Origin: Ruminococcus flavefaciens ATCC 19208
GTDB taxonomy: Bacteria; Bacillota; Clostridia; Oscillospirales; Ruminococcaceae
Reading direction: 5' to 3'
DNA: 64,000 nucleotides
Assembly: GCF_000518765.1 (NCBI RefSeq)
Contig: NZ_KI912491.1
Location: forward strand, 169,939 to 233,938
How positions within the stretch are numbered: position 1 is the stretch's first letter; the number at the start of each line of letters is the position of its first letter. The notes under the pieces were generated by a model, which was not told where the DNA came from, ran no database searches, and saw nothing but the letters and a program-made list of their open reading frames with translations. Below, piece after piece: positions 9,537-17,174 of this stretch. A program made the translations under genes and the position numbers.

Positions 9537-10411
9537 TGAAAGATAGTAACAGCGGAATAATTATAAAATGCTTAGGGGGACTCTACAGTGTAGAGTCCCC
9601 TGACGGTATATATGAGTGCAAGGCGAGAGGTGTTTTCCGCAACAGGGGTATCAGTCCCTGTGTCGGCGACAGAGTTACCGCCCGTGACGGCGTGATAACC
9701 GAGATAGCTGAACGAAAAAACTGTATCATAAGACCTCCACTTGCAAACCTTGACCAGCTTATATTTATAGTCTCTACCTGCGAGCCTGCACCTAATTATC
9801 TCATACTTGACAAGTTTATTGCTATAGCTGAGTATAAGGGCATAACCCCCGTTGTGGTCATCACAAAGACCGACCTCGGCGACAGCAGTCCCATACATGA
9901 GGTATACGGCGGCATCGGCATTGATGTAGTTGAGGTGAAGTATGATGACGAAACTTCCGTTGAAGCTGTAAGACAGCTTCTTACAGGGAAGATAAGTGCG
10001 TTTACAGGCAATTCAGGCGCAGGAAAATCAACGCTGCTGAATGCGGTCGATCCTACGCTGAATATCGCAACAGGCGAGATAAGCAAAAAGCTGGGCAGAG
10101 GCAGACATACTACACGCCATGCGGAGCTTTATAAGCTCAGCGGCGGCGGTTATATAGCTGATACCCCTGGATTTTCAACTTTCGAGACAAACAGATACGA
10201 TATAATCCGCAAGGAAGAGCTTGCAGGCTGCTTCCGTGAATTTGAGGGGCTTACCGATAAGTGCCGTTTCAGGGACTGTGCACATATCTGCGAAAAGGGC
10301 TGTGCGGTAGTAGAAGCGGTGGAGAGCGGCGAGATATCGAAAAGCCGCCATGAAAGCTATAAAACTATGTATGAAGAGGCTAAACAGCTGAAGGAGTGGG
10401 AATTAAAATGA
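9536..10411 (+). CDS. rsgA: Ribosome small-subunit GTPase RsgA
   Basis: Circularly permuted GTPase for late 30S assembly. An OB-fold start is followed by G4 (ITKTD), G1 (GNSGAGKS), G3 (DTPG) and a zinc-binding C-terminus of form C-x4-C-x-H-x5-C. The ATG at 9536 overlaps the kinase stop and is preferred over the in-frame TTG at 9521, which would lie inside the kinase gene. Length is 291 residues. The usual next gene in Bacillus, rpe, is absent and thiN follows directly. Confidence 0.95.
   Translation: MKDSNSGIIIKCLGGLYSVESPDGIYECKARGVFRNRGISPCVGDRVTARDGVITEIAERKNCIIRPPLANLDQLIFIVSTCEPAPNYLILDKFIAIAEYKGITPVVVITKTDLGDSSPIHEVYGGIGIDVVEVKYDDETSVEAVRQLLTGKISAFTGNSGAGKSTLLNAVDPTLNIATGEISKKLGRGRHTTRHAELYKLSGGGYIADTPGFSTFETNRYDIIRKEELAGCFREFEGLTDKCRFRDCAHICEKGCAVVEAVESGEISKSRHESYKTMYEEAKQLKEWELK
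9576..9600. repeat. Perfect 12-bp-arm palindrome inside the 5' part of rsgA
   Basis: GGGGACTCTACA, one base, then its exact reverse complement, 40 bases into the rsgA coding sequence. No T-run follows, so it is not an ordinary terminator. It encodes residues GLYSVESP of rsgA, so it is also coding. Confidence 0.8.
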
Positions 10412-11049
10412 AAAAATGTGCAATTTTTGCAGGCGGAGATGTGCCTGAAAAGTCTACTGAATGGCTTCTTAAAATGCTGGAAGAAACAGACCTCGTCATA
10501 TGTGCGGACTGCGGTTATAATCACGCAAAAAGGCTTGGGATAGTGCCAAATATAATCGTAGGCGATTTTGATTCCTATACGGACGAGCTGCCGTCGGGTA
10601 TCGAGATATTGCAGAGTGTTCCCGACAAGGACGATACCGATACTCTTATGGCGGTAAAACACGCGATAGAGCTTGGCTACTCAAATATAGACCTGTACGG
10701 CGGTATCGGCGGCAGCAGATTCGAGCACAGCTTTGCCAATATCCAGACTATGATATACGCATATCAGCAGGGCTGCACTCTTAATATGTACGGCGCAAGT
10801 GACCTTATGATACAGGGAGTTGATGACGGCGAAGTTGTTTACCGCAACAGAGGAAACGGCGTTTATATATCTGTATTCGCCCTTTCGGAAAGTCTTGGTA
10901 TAGACTATTTCCGAGGAGTCAAGTATCCTCTTGAGGACTACTGTATGGTGCAGTCATTCCCCATAGGAGTGAGCAACGAGATCACCGAAAGGACAGCAAG
11001 GCTTCGTATAAATAATGGTCTTGCACTTATAATAATAACAAACAAGTAA
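10408..11049 (+). CDS. thiN: Thiamine pyrophosphokinase
   Basis: Transfers pyrophosphate from ATP to thiamine, giving thiamine diphosphate. ThiN motifs are seen: CADCGYNHA, VGDFDS and DKDDTDT, and a C-terminal thiamine-binding domain. The ATG at 10408 overlaps the rsgA stop (ATGA) and has AAGGAG upstream; it is chosen over GTG 10396. Length is 213 residues. The gene order rsgA-thiN-spoVM matches Firmicutes. Confidence 0.93.
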   Translation: MKKCAIFAGGDVPEKSTEWLLKMLEETDLVICADCGYNHAKRLGIVPNIIVGDFDSYTDELPSGIEILQSVPDKDDTDTLMAVKHAIELGYSNIDLYGGIGGSRFEHSFANIQTMIYAYQQGCTLNMYGASDLMIQGVDDGEVVYRNRGNGVYISVFALSESLGIDYFRGVKYPLEDYCMVQSFPIGVSNEITERTARLRINNGLALIIITNK

Positions 11050-11058
11050 CAAAAAAGC

Positions 11059-11096
11059 CTTTGATGAATATAATATATTATATCATCAAAGGAGGG
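11059..11096 (+). promoter_or_regulatory. Hairpin overlapping the spoVM Shine-Dalgarno
   Basis: CCTTTGATGA (11059-11068) pairs with TCATCAAAGG (11083-11092). Between them is a 14-base palindrome, TATAATATATTATA, that can extend the stem. The right arm ends inside the SD AAAGGAGGG (11088-11096), so folding would partly hide the ribosome-binding site. The position right after thiN also allows a role as a processing or 3'-end structure. Confidence 0.6.
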
Positions 11097-11104
11097 ATAA
11101 CATC

Positions 11105-11188
11105 TTGAAGATAGTTGTCATAAAGAGTCCGAGGTTCGTATCAGGCTTTTTGCGTATGATATTCGGTATCAAAAAAGAAGAACAATAA
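11105..11188 (+). CDS. spoVM: Stage V sporulation protein SpoVM (27 residues)
   Basis: TTG start, SD AAAGGAGGG 8 bases upstream. The 27-residue product begins MKIVVIKSPRF and has the pattern of the Bacillus amphipathic peptide (MKFYTIKLPKF): Lys-rich start, Pro at residue 9, then an amphipathic helix with Gly-14, Arg-17 and a basic C-terminal end. SpoVM marks the convex surface of the forespore and anchors the spore coat ATPase SpoIVA. Its position after thiN matches the Bacillus order. It suggests that the organism sporulates or descends recently from spore formers. Confidence 0.85.
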   Translation: MKIVVIKSPRFVSGFLRMIFGIKKEEQ

Positions 11189-11210
11189 AATAAGGCTGAT
11201 TCATAGCTGC

Positions 11211-11275
11211 GGTAACTCATATAGAAGTTTATATTAATTTATCGGGGGAACCCTTTCTGAAAAAGGGACTCCTAA
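11211..11275 (+). repeat. Dispersed leader-plus-hairpin element, copy A1
   Basis: Contains CATATAGAAGTTT (11218-11230), then an AT-rich spacer and a hairpin with CCCTTT/AAAGGG arms inside a G-rich/C-rich frame. Four relatives lie at 16831, 17087, 18671 and 19431. It lies between spoVM and its terminator. Confidence 0.6.
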
Positions 11276-11299
11276 AAGAAGTATTTATAGTTCTTAATT

Positions 11300-11338
11300 G
11301 CAGGCTGCGTAAAAATTACGCAGCCTGCTTTCTTTTTT
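11300..11338 (+). terminator. Rho-independent terminator after spoVM
   Basis: A 13-bp perfect stem (11300-11312 with 11316-11328), AAA loop, then a run rich in T. It ends the long priA-to-spoVM transcription unit. Confidence 0.92.
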
Positions 11339-11339
11339 A

Positions 11340-11618
11340 TAGTCTTTTCGAGAAATAACCGCCGAAGCTCTACAATTATGACCGTATTAACGCCCGTTAC
11401 GAGCTTTCGCAGGAGAGCAGGGAGCGCTTTTTAATATCCTTGCCGTGAAGCCACGTGCTGGTCTCATCGAGGACATAGATCTCGCCTCTGCTTTGCAGAT
11501 GACTTGCCAGCTTGACACGCTGAACCTCACCGCCCGAAAGGGTATCCGTACGCATTGAAAGGGACGGATAGCCGATACCTACATCTGTCATTTTTTGCGG
11601 TATTGACAAATCTTTCAC
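11340..11618 (-). pseudogene. Remnant of a UvrA-like ABC ATPase
   Basis: On the minus strand about 90 residues of the C-terminal nucleotide-binding domain of a UvrA or UvrA paralogue remain. They include the ABC signature LSGGEVQRVKLA and a Walker B-like VLDETSTWLHG (family: LDEPTTGLH). Reading is broken near 11425-11432, at an A-run. The next frame continues with ALPALLRKLVTG and NTVIIVE, as expected for UvrA. No Walker A, zinc modules or other domains are present, and no promoter serves it. It is a degraded gene in the gap before purA. Confidence 0.8.
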
Positions 11619-11626
11619 TTGCAGTG

Positions 11627-11655
11627 TTGCTTTTTGCGAAAGAATGTGATATAAT
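11627..11655 (+). promoter_or_regulatory. Promoter of purA
   Basis: TTGCTT (11627-11632), 17 bp, TATAAT (11650-11655) with TG one base before the -10. It lies 72 bases upstream of the purA ATG. Confidence 0.8.
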
Positions 11656-11727
11656 TAATTGTAAGTGTGCATATAGACAGATGCAGAACTGTCTGCACAA
11701 ATAAATATTATGAAAAGAGGAAAACAA

Positions 11728-13005
11728 ATGCCTGCAAATATCGTAGTCGGAACTCAATGGGGAGACGAAGGAAAGGGCAAGATCATTGATATCCTTGCTT
11801 CCCGCGCAGATGTTGTAGTTCGCTCACAGGGCGGAAACAACGCAGGACACACTGTTGTAAATAACGGCGAAGTATATAAGCTTCACCTTGTACCATCGGG
11901 TATACTTTACCCAAATGCTCTCAACCTTATCGGTGCAGGTGTAGTTCTTGATCCTAAGGACTTCATCGGTGAACTCGACAGCCTTGAGTCGAGAGGTATA
12001 AAAACAATCGGTCACCTCAAGGTAGACCCTCGTGCTCAGATCGTTATGCCTTGGCATATCGCTCTTGACGGTCTTTCCGAAGCATTCCGCGGCGGCAAGG
12101 ACATCGGTACTACAAAGAGAGGCATCGGCCCTACATATATGGATAAATACGAGAGATGCGGCATACGTATGTACGATCTCGTTCACCCTGAAGTACTTGC
12201 TGAAAAGATACAGTCAACAGGCAAACTCAAAAATGAGATAATCACTAAGGTATACGGCGGTGAGGCTTTCGATCTTGACGCTGTTACAAAGGAGTATACA
12301 GAGTACGGAAAGAGACTCCTCCCTTACATGGACGATGTTTCTGTTCTCACATTTGAGGCTCACAAGGCAGGAAAGACAATCATGTTCGAGGGTGCACAGG
12401 CTACTCTCCTCGATATCGACTTCGGTACATATCCTTATGTTACTTCATCACATCCGCTTTCAGCAGGCGTTTGCGTAGGTACAGGCGTAGGTCCTAAGGT
12501 AATCACAAACATCATCGGTGTTGCAAAGGCTTATACAACCCGTGTAGGCAAGGGACCATTCCCGACAGAGCTTGACGATGCTACAGGCGATCAGATCAGA
12601 AACGTAGGCGGCGAGTTCGGTACAACTACAGGCAGACCAAGAAGAACAGGCTGGTTCGATGCAGTTATCGTCCGTCACTCTGTAAGAGTAAACGGCCTTG
12701 ACAGCCTTGCTATCAACAAGCTTGATACTCTTGCTAATATCGACACACTCAAAATGTGTGTAGCTTACAAGAAGCCCGACGGAAGCATTATCAAGGAGTT
12801 TCCGCCGACACTCGAAGAACTCGAAGGCTGCCAGCCTATATATGAGGAATTCCCCGGATTTACCGAGGATATCTCAAAGTGCACAAGCTTTGACGAGCTT
12901 CCTGCAAACTGCAAGAGCTATATCGCTCGTCTCGAAGAGCTGGTAGGCTGTCACGTAAGCATGGTAGGTATCGGTCCTGACAGATCACAGATACTTGAAA
13001 GATAA
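11728..13005 (+). CDS. purA: Adenylosuccinate synthetase
   Basis: Joins IMP and aspartate with GTP, the first step from IMP to AMP. The N-terminal signature GTQWGDEGKGK and GGNNAGHT are present. Length is 425 residues from ATG 11728, which has AAAGAGG upstream. The ATG at 11710 lies 5' of that SD and is not preferred. Monocistronic, between its own promoter and terminator. Confidence 0.97.
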   Translation: MPANIVVGTQWGDEGKGKIIDILASRADVVVRSQGGNNAGHTVVNNGEVYKLHLVPSGILYPNALNLIGAGVVLDPKDFIGELDSLESRGIKTIGHLKVDPRAQIVMPWHIALDGLSEAFRGGKDIGTTKRGIGPTYMDKYERCGIRMYDLVHPEVLAEKIQSTGKLKNEIITKVYGGEAFDLDAVTKEYTEYGKRLLPYMDDVSVLTFEAHKAGKTIMFEGAQATLLDIDFGTYPYVTSSHPLSAGVCVGTGVGPKVITNIIGVAKAYTTRVGKGPFPTELDDATGDQIRNVGGEFGTTTGRPRRTGWFDAVIVRHSVRVNGLDSLAINKLDTLANIDTLKMCVAYKKPDGSIIKEFPPTLEELEGCQPIYEEFPGFTEDISKCTSFDELPANCKSYIARLEELVGCHVSMVGIGPDRSQILER

Positions 13006-13019
13006 GAAAATACAAAGTT

Positions 13020-13043
13020 CAGCCGCTTCGGCGGCTGTTCTTA
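13020..13043 (+). terminator. Terminator after purA
   Basis: CAGCCGC-TTCG-GCGGCTG stem with a UUCG tetraloop, followed by TTCTTAT. The T-run is short but the stem is strong. Confidence 0.75.
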
Positions 13044-13071
13044 TAATTAATAGATATAGGGGAGATCATTT

Positions 13072-14262
13072 ATGAAGATTTTCACAAAAACAATTGCAGC
13101 AATTCTTACAGCCTCTCTTGCTGTATGTTCAGCCGCTCCTGTAAACGCAGCTTTTACGGATATTCCGTCGTCTGCTGTAGTCACAGCCAATGACAATGTA
13201 AAGGTTCCTACATTCACTTCCGATGAGGAAATGCTGAAATATATACGCAGTGAGATGCGTAACAGGGTCGAGAGTTTTACGGTAGCATTAAAAGGCGCAG
13301 ACGTAGCCGAAGCAAGTAATTACGATGATATGCTCCTGACAAAGATATTCGATAGTACAGGCGATCCCAAAGAGGGAAGCTATCTTTTTTTAGGTGTCCG
13401 CAATATCAATGTCAAGACCTCTGCTGATGATGATATATTCAAAATAGATTTTGAGTTATCGTATATGACAACATACGATCAGGAAACAGAGCTCGACACT
13501 CAAATAAAAAAACTCGTCAGTGCAATGCCTCTTATATTGGGAGAAAATTACAAAGACCTTCCTGATGCAGAAAAAGTCGCTAAGGGTTACGATTATTTTG
13601 TAAAACTTATGAAAAATGTCGATCACGTAGAGGATAAAAATGATCTCTCACTTTATTCGGCTTATTCGGTACTGGTAAATAAAAAAGCAAACTCCATCGG
13701 CTTTGTACAGTTATTTATCCGCACTCTTGCCGAAATAGGCATTGATTCACAAGTTATGTTTACCTCAATTGATCTGACAGGTAAACTCGGTTCTCACTTC
13801 ATTCCGGCAGTATGCATTGACGGTACCTATTACCTATGTGATCCTGTATCGGATTTCATTTCAGGAGACGGAGATAATAAGTTCCTGCTGAAAGGTGTAA
13901 ACGATTTTGACAGTTCCGCAGAGTATAAACAAGCTGTTGAAAAGCAAGGACTGTCCCTGAACAAGTTGGCTGAACAAAACGGCGTAGCACTGTATTCTTA
14001 CGATAAAACATTTGATTTCGGCGATGTGAACGATGACGGTCTCATAGATTCTGTTGACGCTTCTGCTGTACTTGCCGAATATGCAAGGCTTTCGACCTCT
14101 GATAAATACGGAATATTCTCGGCAGGTCAGAAAACTGCCGCTGATATTGATAAAAACGGTCATATCGACTCTGTTGATACGTCGATTATCCTTTCATACT
14201 ATGCATACAAGTCAATAAGCTCAGATAACAAAACTTTGAGCGATTATGTAAGCAAGAAGTGA
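13072..14262 (+). CDS. Secreted transglutaminase-like pseudoenzyme with C-terminal dockerin
   Basis: Signal peptide at residues 1-26 (cleavage near VNAA). A central region matches the downstream paralogue at 14288, which has an intact transglutaminase triad. Here the aligned catalytic Cys is Ser208, while His242 and Asp257 are kept at nearly the same spacing, so thiol catalysis is unlikely. The C-terminus (about 320-385) is a type I dockerin with two calcium loops (DVNDDGLIDSVDAS and DIDKNGHIDSVDTS). It is probably displayed on a cohesin scaffold or the cell surface. It has SD AGGGGAG and is first in a three-gene operon (25-base and 14-base gaps). Its binding partner is unknown. Confidence 0.82.
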   Translation: MKIFTKTIAAILTASLAVCSAAPVNAAFTDIPSSAVVTANDNVKVPTFTSDEEMLKYIRSEMRNRVESFTVALKGADVAEASNYDDMLLTKIFDSTGDPKEGSYLFLGVRNINVKTSADDDIFKIDFELSYMTTYDQETELDTQIKKLVSAMPLILGENYKDLPDAEKVAKGYDYFVKLMKNVDHVEDKNDLSLYSAYSVLVNKKANSIGFVQLFIRTLAEIGIDSQVMFTSIDLTGKLGSHFIPAVCIDGTYYLCDPVSDFISGDGDNKFLLKGVNDFDSSAEYKQAVEKQGLSLNKLAEQNGVALYSYDKTFDFGDVNDDGLIDSVDASAVLAEYARLSTSDKYGIFSAGQKTAADIDKNGHIDSVDTSIILSYYAYKSISSDNKTLSDYVSKK

Positions 14263-14287
14263 TCTTCCTTTGCAAAGGAGGTATAAC

Positions 14288-15484
14288 ATGAAGTTTTCAT
14301 TAAAAATACTGGCTGCTGTTTCTTCCGTTATTGTACTTACAGGCAGCATGATACCGACTGTATCTCTGGCTGCATCTTCTTCATTACCTGACATATCATA
14401 TTCAGATAATGTCACTGAATCTTTAGATGAAGCAGCTGCAACGGTGCGTGAATACCTCAAAGCCCGTTCTCTTGAATTCACTGTATTTGTAGACAATGTA
14501 AAATTCTCAAGCGACAAGGAAACAGCAAAAGCCGAAGCCGAAACTTTATCTCAGTCGCTGATATACAAGGCTTTTGAAGAAACAGGAAACGGCGATGAAG
14601 GCGATTACCTCCGTTTTGCTGTAAAAAAGTACGGATGCAGCGTCTCTATAAATAATCCGGGCAGTCTTACCTATAAAGTGGAATACTATACAACTCCCGA
14701 AGAAGAAGCAATGCTTGATGATAAGGTCGATCGTGTACTTGCCTCTCTTTCACTTGAAAACAAGTCTACCTACGATAAAATAAGAGCTATATATAAATAC
14801 GTTACGGAAAAGGTCTCATACTCCACAAATATGGACGACCCGTATATATATTCCGCTTACAACGCTATAATAAACGGAGATGCAGTATGTCAGGGTGTTG
14901 CACAGCTTCTGTATAAGATGTATAATGATTCGGGTATACCATGCCGTGTAATCGCAGGTATCTCCCACGATATAAGCGGCGCAAATCCCGACGGGAACCA
15001 TGTGTGGCTCATAGTAAAGCTCGAAGATAAGTATTATCTCCTTGACCCTACATGGGATCTGAGATATAACGGACATTATTTCCTTTACTTTTTGAAGGGC
15101 TCGGACGATTTCGACTCGGTAAGCCCTAATATAACCCATATTCCCAGAAACGACAACGGACTTTCGTTCCCTGACTACAATTCAGAGGAATTCAAAAAAA
15201 ATTATCCTATATCTCAGTATGAATATAAGCTGCCAACGTATTCCCTCGGCGACCTGAATGCCGATAAGCACATAGATTCCGTTGATGCTTCAATGATACT
15301 TGCTGAATATGCACGTATCTCCGCAAACGGAGAGGGCACGTTCACTTCGGAACAGAAAAGATTCGCCGACCTTAACGGCGATGATCTTATAGACTCCGTT
15401 GATGCTTCTATTGTACTGTCCTATTATTCGACAGTTTCCAACGGCAGTGATATAAGTATTTCCGACTTTATTAATTCTCATTAA
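14288..15484 (+). CDS. Secreted transglutaminase-fold protein with C-terminal dockerin
   Basis: Signal peptide 1-27. Transglutaminase-like core with Cys201 in DAVCQGVAQL, His238 in GNHVWL and Asp253 in LLDPTWD, so the Cys-His-Asp triad is intact. Such domains act as cysteine proteases or transglutaminases. The dockerin (about 320-385) has two calcium-binding loops. The start ATG 14288 follows AAAGGAGG; the earlier in-frame start at 14270 has no SD. It is a paralogue of the gene just upstream. Substrate unknown. Confidence 0.85.
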   Translation: MKFSLKILAAVSSVIVLTGSMIPTVSLAASSSLPDISYSDNVTESLDEAAATVREYLKARSLEFTVFVDNVKFSSDKETAKAEAETLSQSLIYKAFEETGNGDEGDYLRFAVKKYGCSVSINNPGSLTYKVEYYTTPEEEAMLDDKVDRVLASLSLENKSTYDKIRAIYKYVTEKVSYSTNMDDPYIYSAYNAIINGDAVCQGVAQLLYKMYNDSGIPCRVIAGISHDISGANPDGNHVWLIVKLEDKYYLLDPTWDLRYNGHYFLYFLKGSDDFDSVSPNITHIPRNDNGLSFPDYNSEEFKKNYPISQYEYKLPTYSLGDLNADKHIDSVDASMILAEYARISANGEGTFTSEQKRFADLNGDDLIDSVDASIVLSYYSTVSNGSDISISDFINSH

Positions 15485-15498
15485 ACGAGGTGTTGATT

Positions 15499-16812
15499 AT
15501 GTACGATGAAAAAAATCCCACAGGAGGACTTCCCGAGGAAATAAACTATACTCCCGAGGCTTCCAGAAAAGAAGGACCTACAGGCGTTACCGCTCCTGTT
15601 CTTGATGATTTCGGATATGCAGCCCCCGCAGCGAAGAAGGACGGCCCTACAGGAGTAGCTGCTCCTGTACTTGACGATATGGACAGCTTTGTTTCTGACG
15701 GAGCAAGAAAAGGTGCACCCACAGGCATATCGGCTCCTGTTCTTGATGACAGTATGGGCTACGGTCAGACAGACGGCAGAAGAGGTGCTCCATCAGGCGT
15801 ATCAGCACCTGTACTTGATGATAATATGGCATACGGTCAGTCGTACGAGAAGAAGGGTGCTCCAACAGGCGTATCTGCTCCTGTACTTGACGATAATACA
15901 TCATATAATCAGGCATATGAGAAGAAGGGCGCTCCCACAGGAGTATCCGCGCCAGTGCTCGATGACAGCAGTGCACCTTATACTCACGAAAAACTTGTGC
16001 TTTCAGACGATGACATAATCGCAGGTCTTACACCTGAGCTTAAAGCCCGTTTTGACGCACTTCCTGCTGATAAACAGCAGCAGATTATAGATATGAGAAG
16101 AACTCAGCTCGGCGCAGTTGCTCCGCCCGTTCAGGTAAGTGCACCTGTACTTGACGAGGACAATTATACTCCTCCTCCGAAAAAGGAAGAGCCGCCCAAG
16201 CAGCCAGAAGCTCCCATATCTGCTCCTGTACTTGATGATGAGCCTGAGCCGCCGAAATATCAGCCAAAGTATGTTGATGAGGACCTTGAACGTGCTAAAT
16301 CACAGGCAAGATCTTCTGCTAATCTCACTTATGAACAGAAAGACTCAAAGGCAAGTCTCCAGATGATGCTTGCCCTCAAAGAAGAAGCTCGTCAGAAAGA
16401 AGCACAAAAGGGCTTCAAGATAACTATTGTTCTTGCATTATTAGGTGTTGTGGCAGCTGTTCTGTTCTTCCTGCTTTACTCTGGTCAGCTCGGCCTCGAA
16501 TACAAGGACGGACTCAGCGGCATAAGCAAGATAATCGAGAATTCAGCTCTCTATATTGCAGGCGGAGTCGGACTCCTGTCCCTACTTCTCCTTACAGGAA
16601 TAGGCGGCATCAAGTCATTGACTGCTTTTGCATTCCTGCTCTTCGGAGTAGTGCAGCTCTTCCCGGGACTCTTTATGATAAACCAGCATAAAGGCAGCTC
16701 AGGACTTGCAATACTTCTTTATGCTGCATCACTCATACTCACAGTCGCAGTATTCTTCGTGCTCTGCGGAAGCGAAGCAGTTGGACAGTTCTTCAACAAG
16801 AAAAAATCATAA
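15499..16812 (+). CDS. Membrane protein with N-terminal APTGVSAPVLDD repeats
   Basis: 437 residues, no recognised family. The N-terminal half has six copies of a motif of form [KR][KRE]x[GA]P[TS]G[VI]xAPVLDD spaced about 15-27 residues, then two shorter SAPVLD copies. A helical stretch near 175-200 looks like a folded segment (LTPELKARFDALPADKQQQ). A charged helix (about 265-300) leads to four TM segments at the C-terminus. No signal peptide, so the repeats are probably cytoplasmic. The invariant Thr and APVLDD look like a docking or phosphorylation motif; this is inference. The GTG and TTG just upstream of ATG 15499 are less likely starts. Confidence 0.8.
   Translation: MYDEKNPTGGLPEEINYTPEASRKEGPTGVTAPVLDDFGYAAPAAKKDGPTGVAAPVLDDMDSFVSDGARKGAPTGISAPVLDDSMGYGQTDGRRGAPSGVSAPVLDDNMAYGQSYEKKGAPTGVSAPVLDDNTSYNQAYEKKGAPTGVSAPVLDDSSAPYTHEKLVLSDDDIIAGLTPELKARFDALPADKQQQIIDMRRTQLGAVAPPVQVSAPVLDEDNYTPPPKKEEPPKQPEAPISAPVLDDEPEPPKYQPKYVDEDLERAKSQARSSANLTYEQKDSKASLQMMLALKEEARQKEAQKGFKITIVLALLGVVAAVLFFLLYSGQLGLEYKDGLSGISKIIENSALYIAGGVGLLSLLLLTGIGGIKSLTAFAFLLFGVVQLFPGLFMINQHKGSSGLAILLYAASLILTVAVFFVLCGSEAVGQFFNKKKS
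15564..16243 (+). repeat. Coding tandem repeats (APVLDD units)
   Basis: Six full units between 15564 and 15966 and two partial ones near 16135-16155 and 16216-16243. The units differ at synonymous positions, so the peptide is conserved rather than the DNA. Confidence 0.85.
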
Positions 16813-16830
16813 AAAGCCGGCTCTGACAGC

Positions 16831-16895
16831 AATACTTATATAGAAGCTTTTGTACTGATTATTGAGAGAACATCTTTTGAAAAAGGGAGCCCTAT
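16831..16895 (+). repeat. Dispersed leader-plus-hairpin element, copy A2
   Basis: CTTATATAGAAGCTTTT, a spacer, then a weak hairpin with CTTTTGAAAAAGGG. A further short hairpin, TCCCCGC-A-ATGCGGGGA, follows at about 16931-16948. Confidence 0.5.
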
Positions 16896-16985
16896 GACGG
16901 AGGCTCGTACCCTTGTCACTATGTTACATCTCCCCGCAATGCGGGGAGTCACTCTCAAACTCTCTCCCGAAAACTTCTGTTTTTA

Positions 16986-17060
16986 TTTTTTCCCGGATAG
17001 GGCGTGACCTGTTTATTACAGGTCTTTTTTATTTTCTATACGCGCCCTATCCGGAAAAAA
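16986..17060 (+). terminator. Terminator nested in a longer inverted repeat
   Basis: Inner stem GACCTGT/ACAGGTC (17006-17024) followed by TTTTTT is a standard terminator for the operon ending at 16812. It is enclosed by an outer inverted repeat: 16986-17004 pairs with 17043-17060 (CGCCCTATCCGGAAAAAA), with one extra C in the left arm. Confidence 0.8.
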
Positions 17061-17086
17061 TCAGATAAAAGTCTTTGGAAAAGGGT

Positions 17087-17150
17087 TCGGGGAAGAACCT
17101 TTCCTCAGAAAGGCTCTTCCCCGATAAAAAACTATAAACTTTCATATAAG
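17087..17150 (-). repeat. Dispersed leader-plus-hairpin element, copy A3
   Basis: Read on the minus strand: CTTATATGAAAGTTT (17136-17150), AT-rich spacer, then a 38-base hairpin (17087-17124) with arms TCGGGGAAGA/TCTTCCCCGA. It is the closest relative of copy A1. It lies 24 bases after the GGDEF gene stop and may help end that transcript. Confidence 0.6.
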
Positions 17151-17174
17151 CACCACGGTAAAGTGCGCCTTTTA

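Noticed and set aside
9536..11049. Missing rpe between rsgA and thiN as a sign of deletion
   Set aside because: rsgA and thiN overlap cleanly (ATGA), so this is a stable arrangement; rpe may simply lie elsewhere.
15564..15966. CRISPR-like spacing of repeats
   Set aside because: The repeats are in-frame codons for a peptide motif with synonymous variation; no direct-repeat/spacer array exists in the window.
15671..16366. Gln/Leu-rich open frames inside the APVLDD repeat gene, both strands
   Set aside because: Periodic shadows of the coding repeats; the repeated peptide is conserved only in the called frame.
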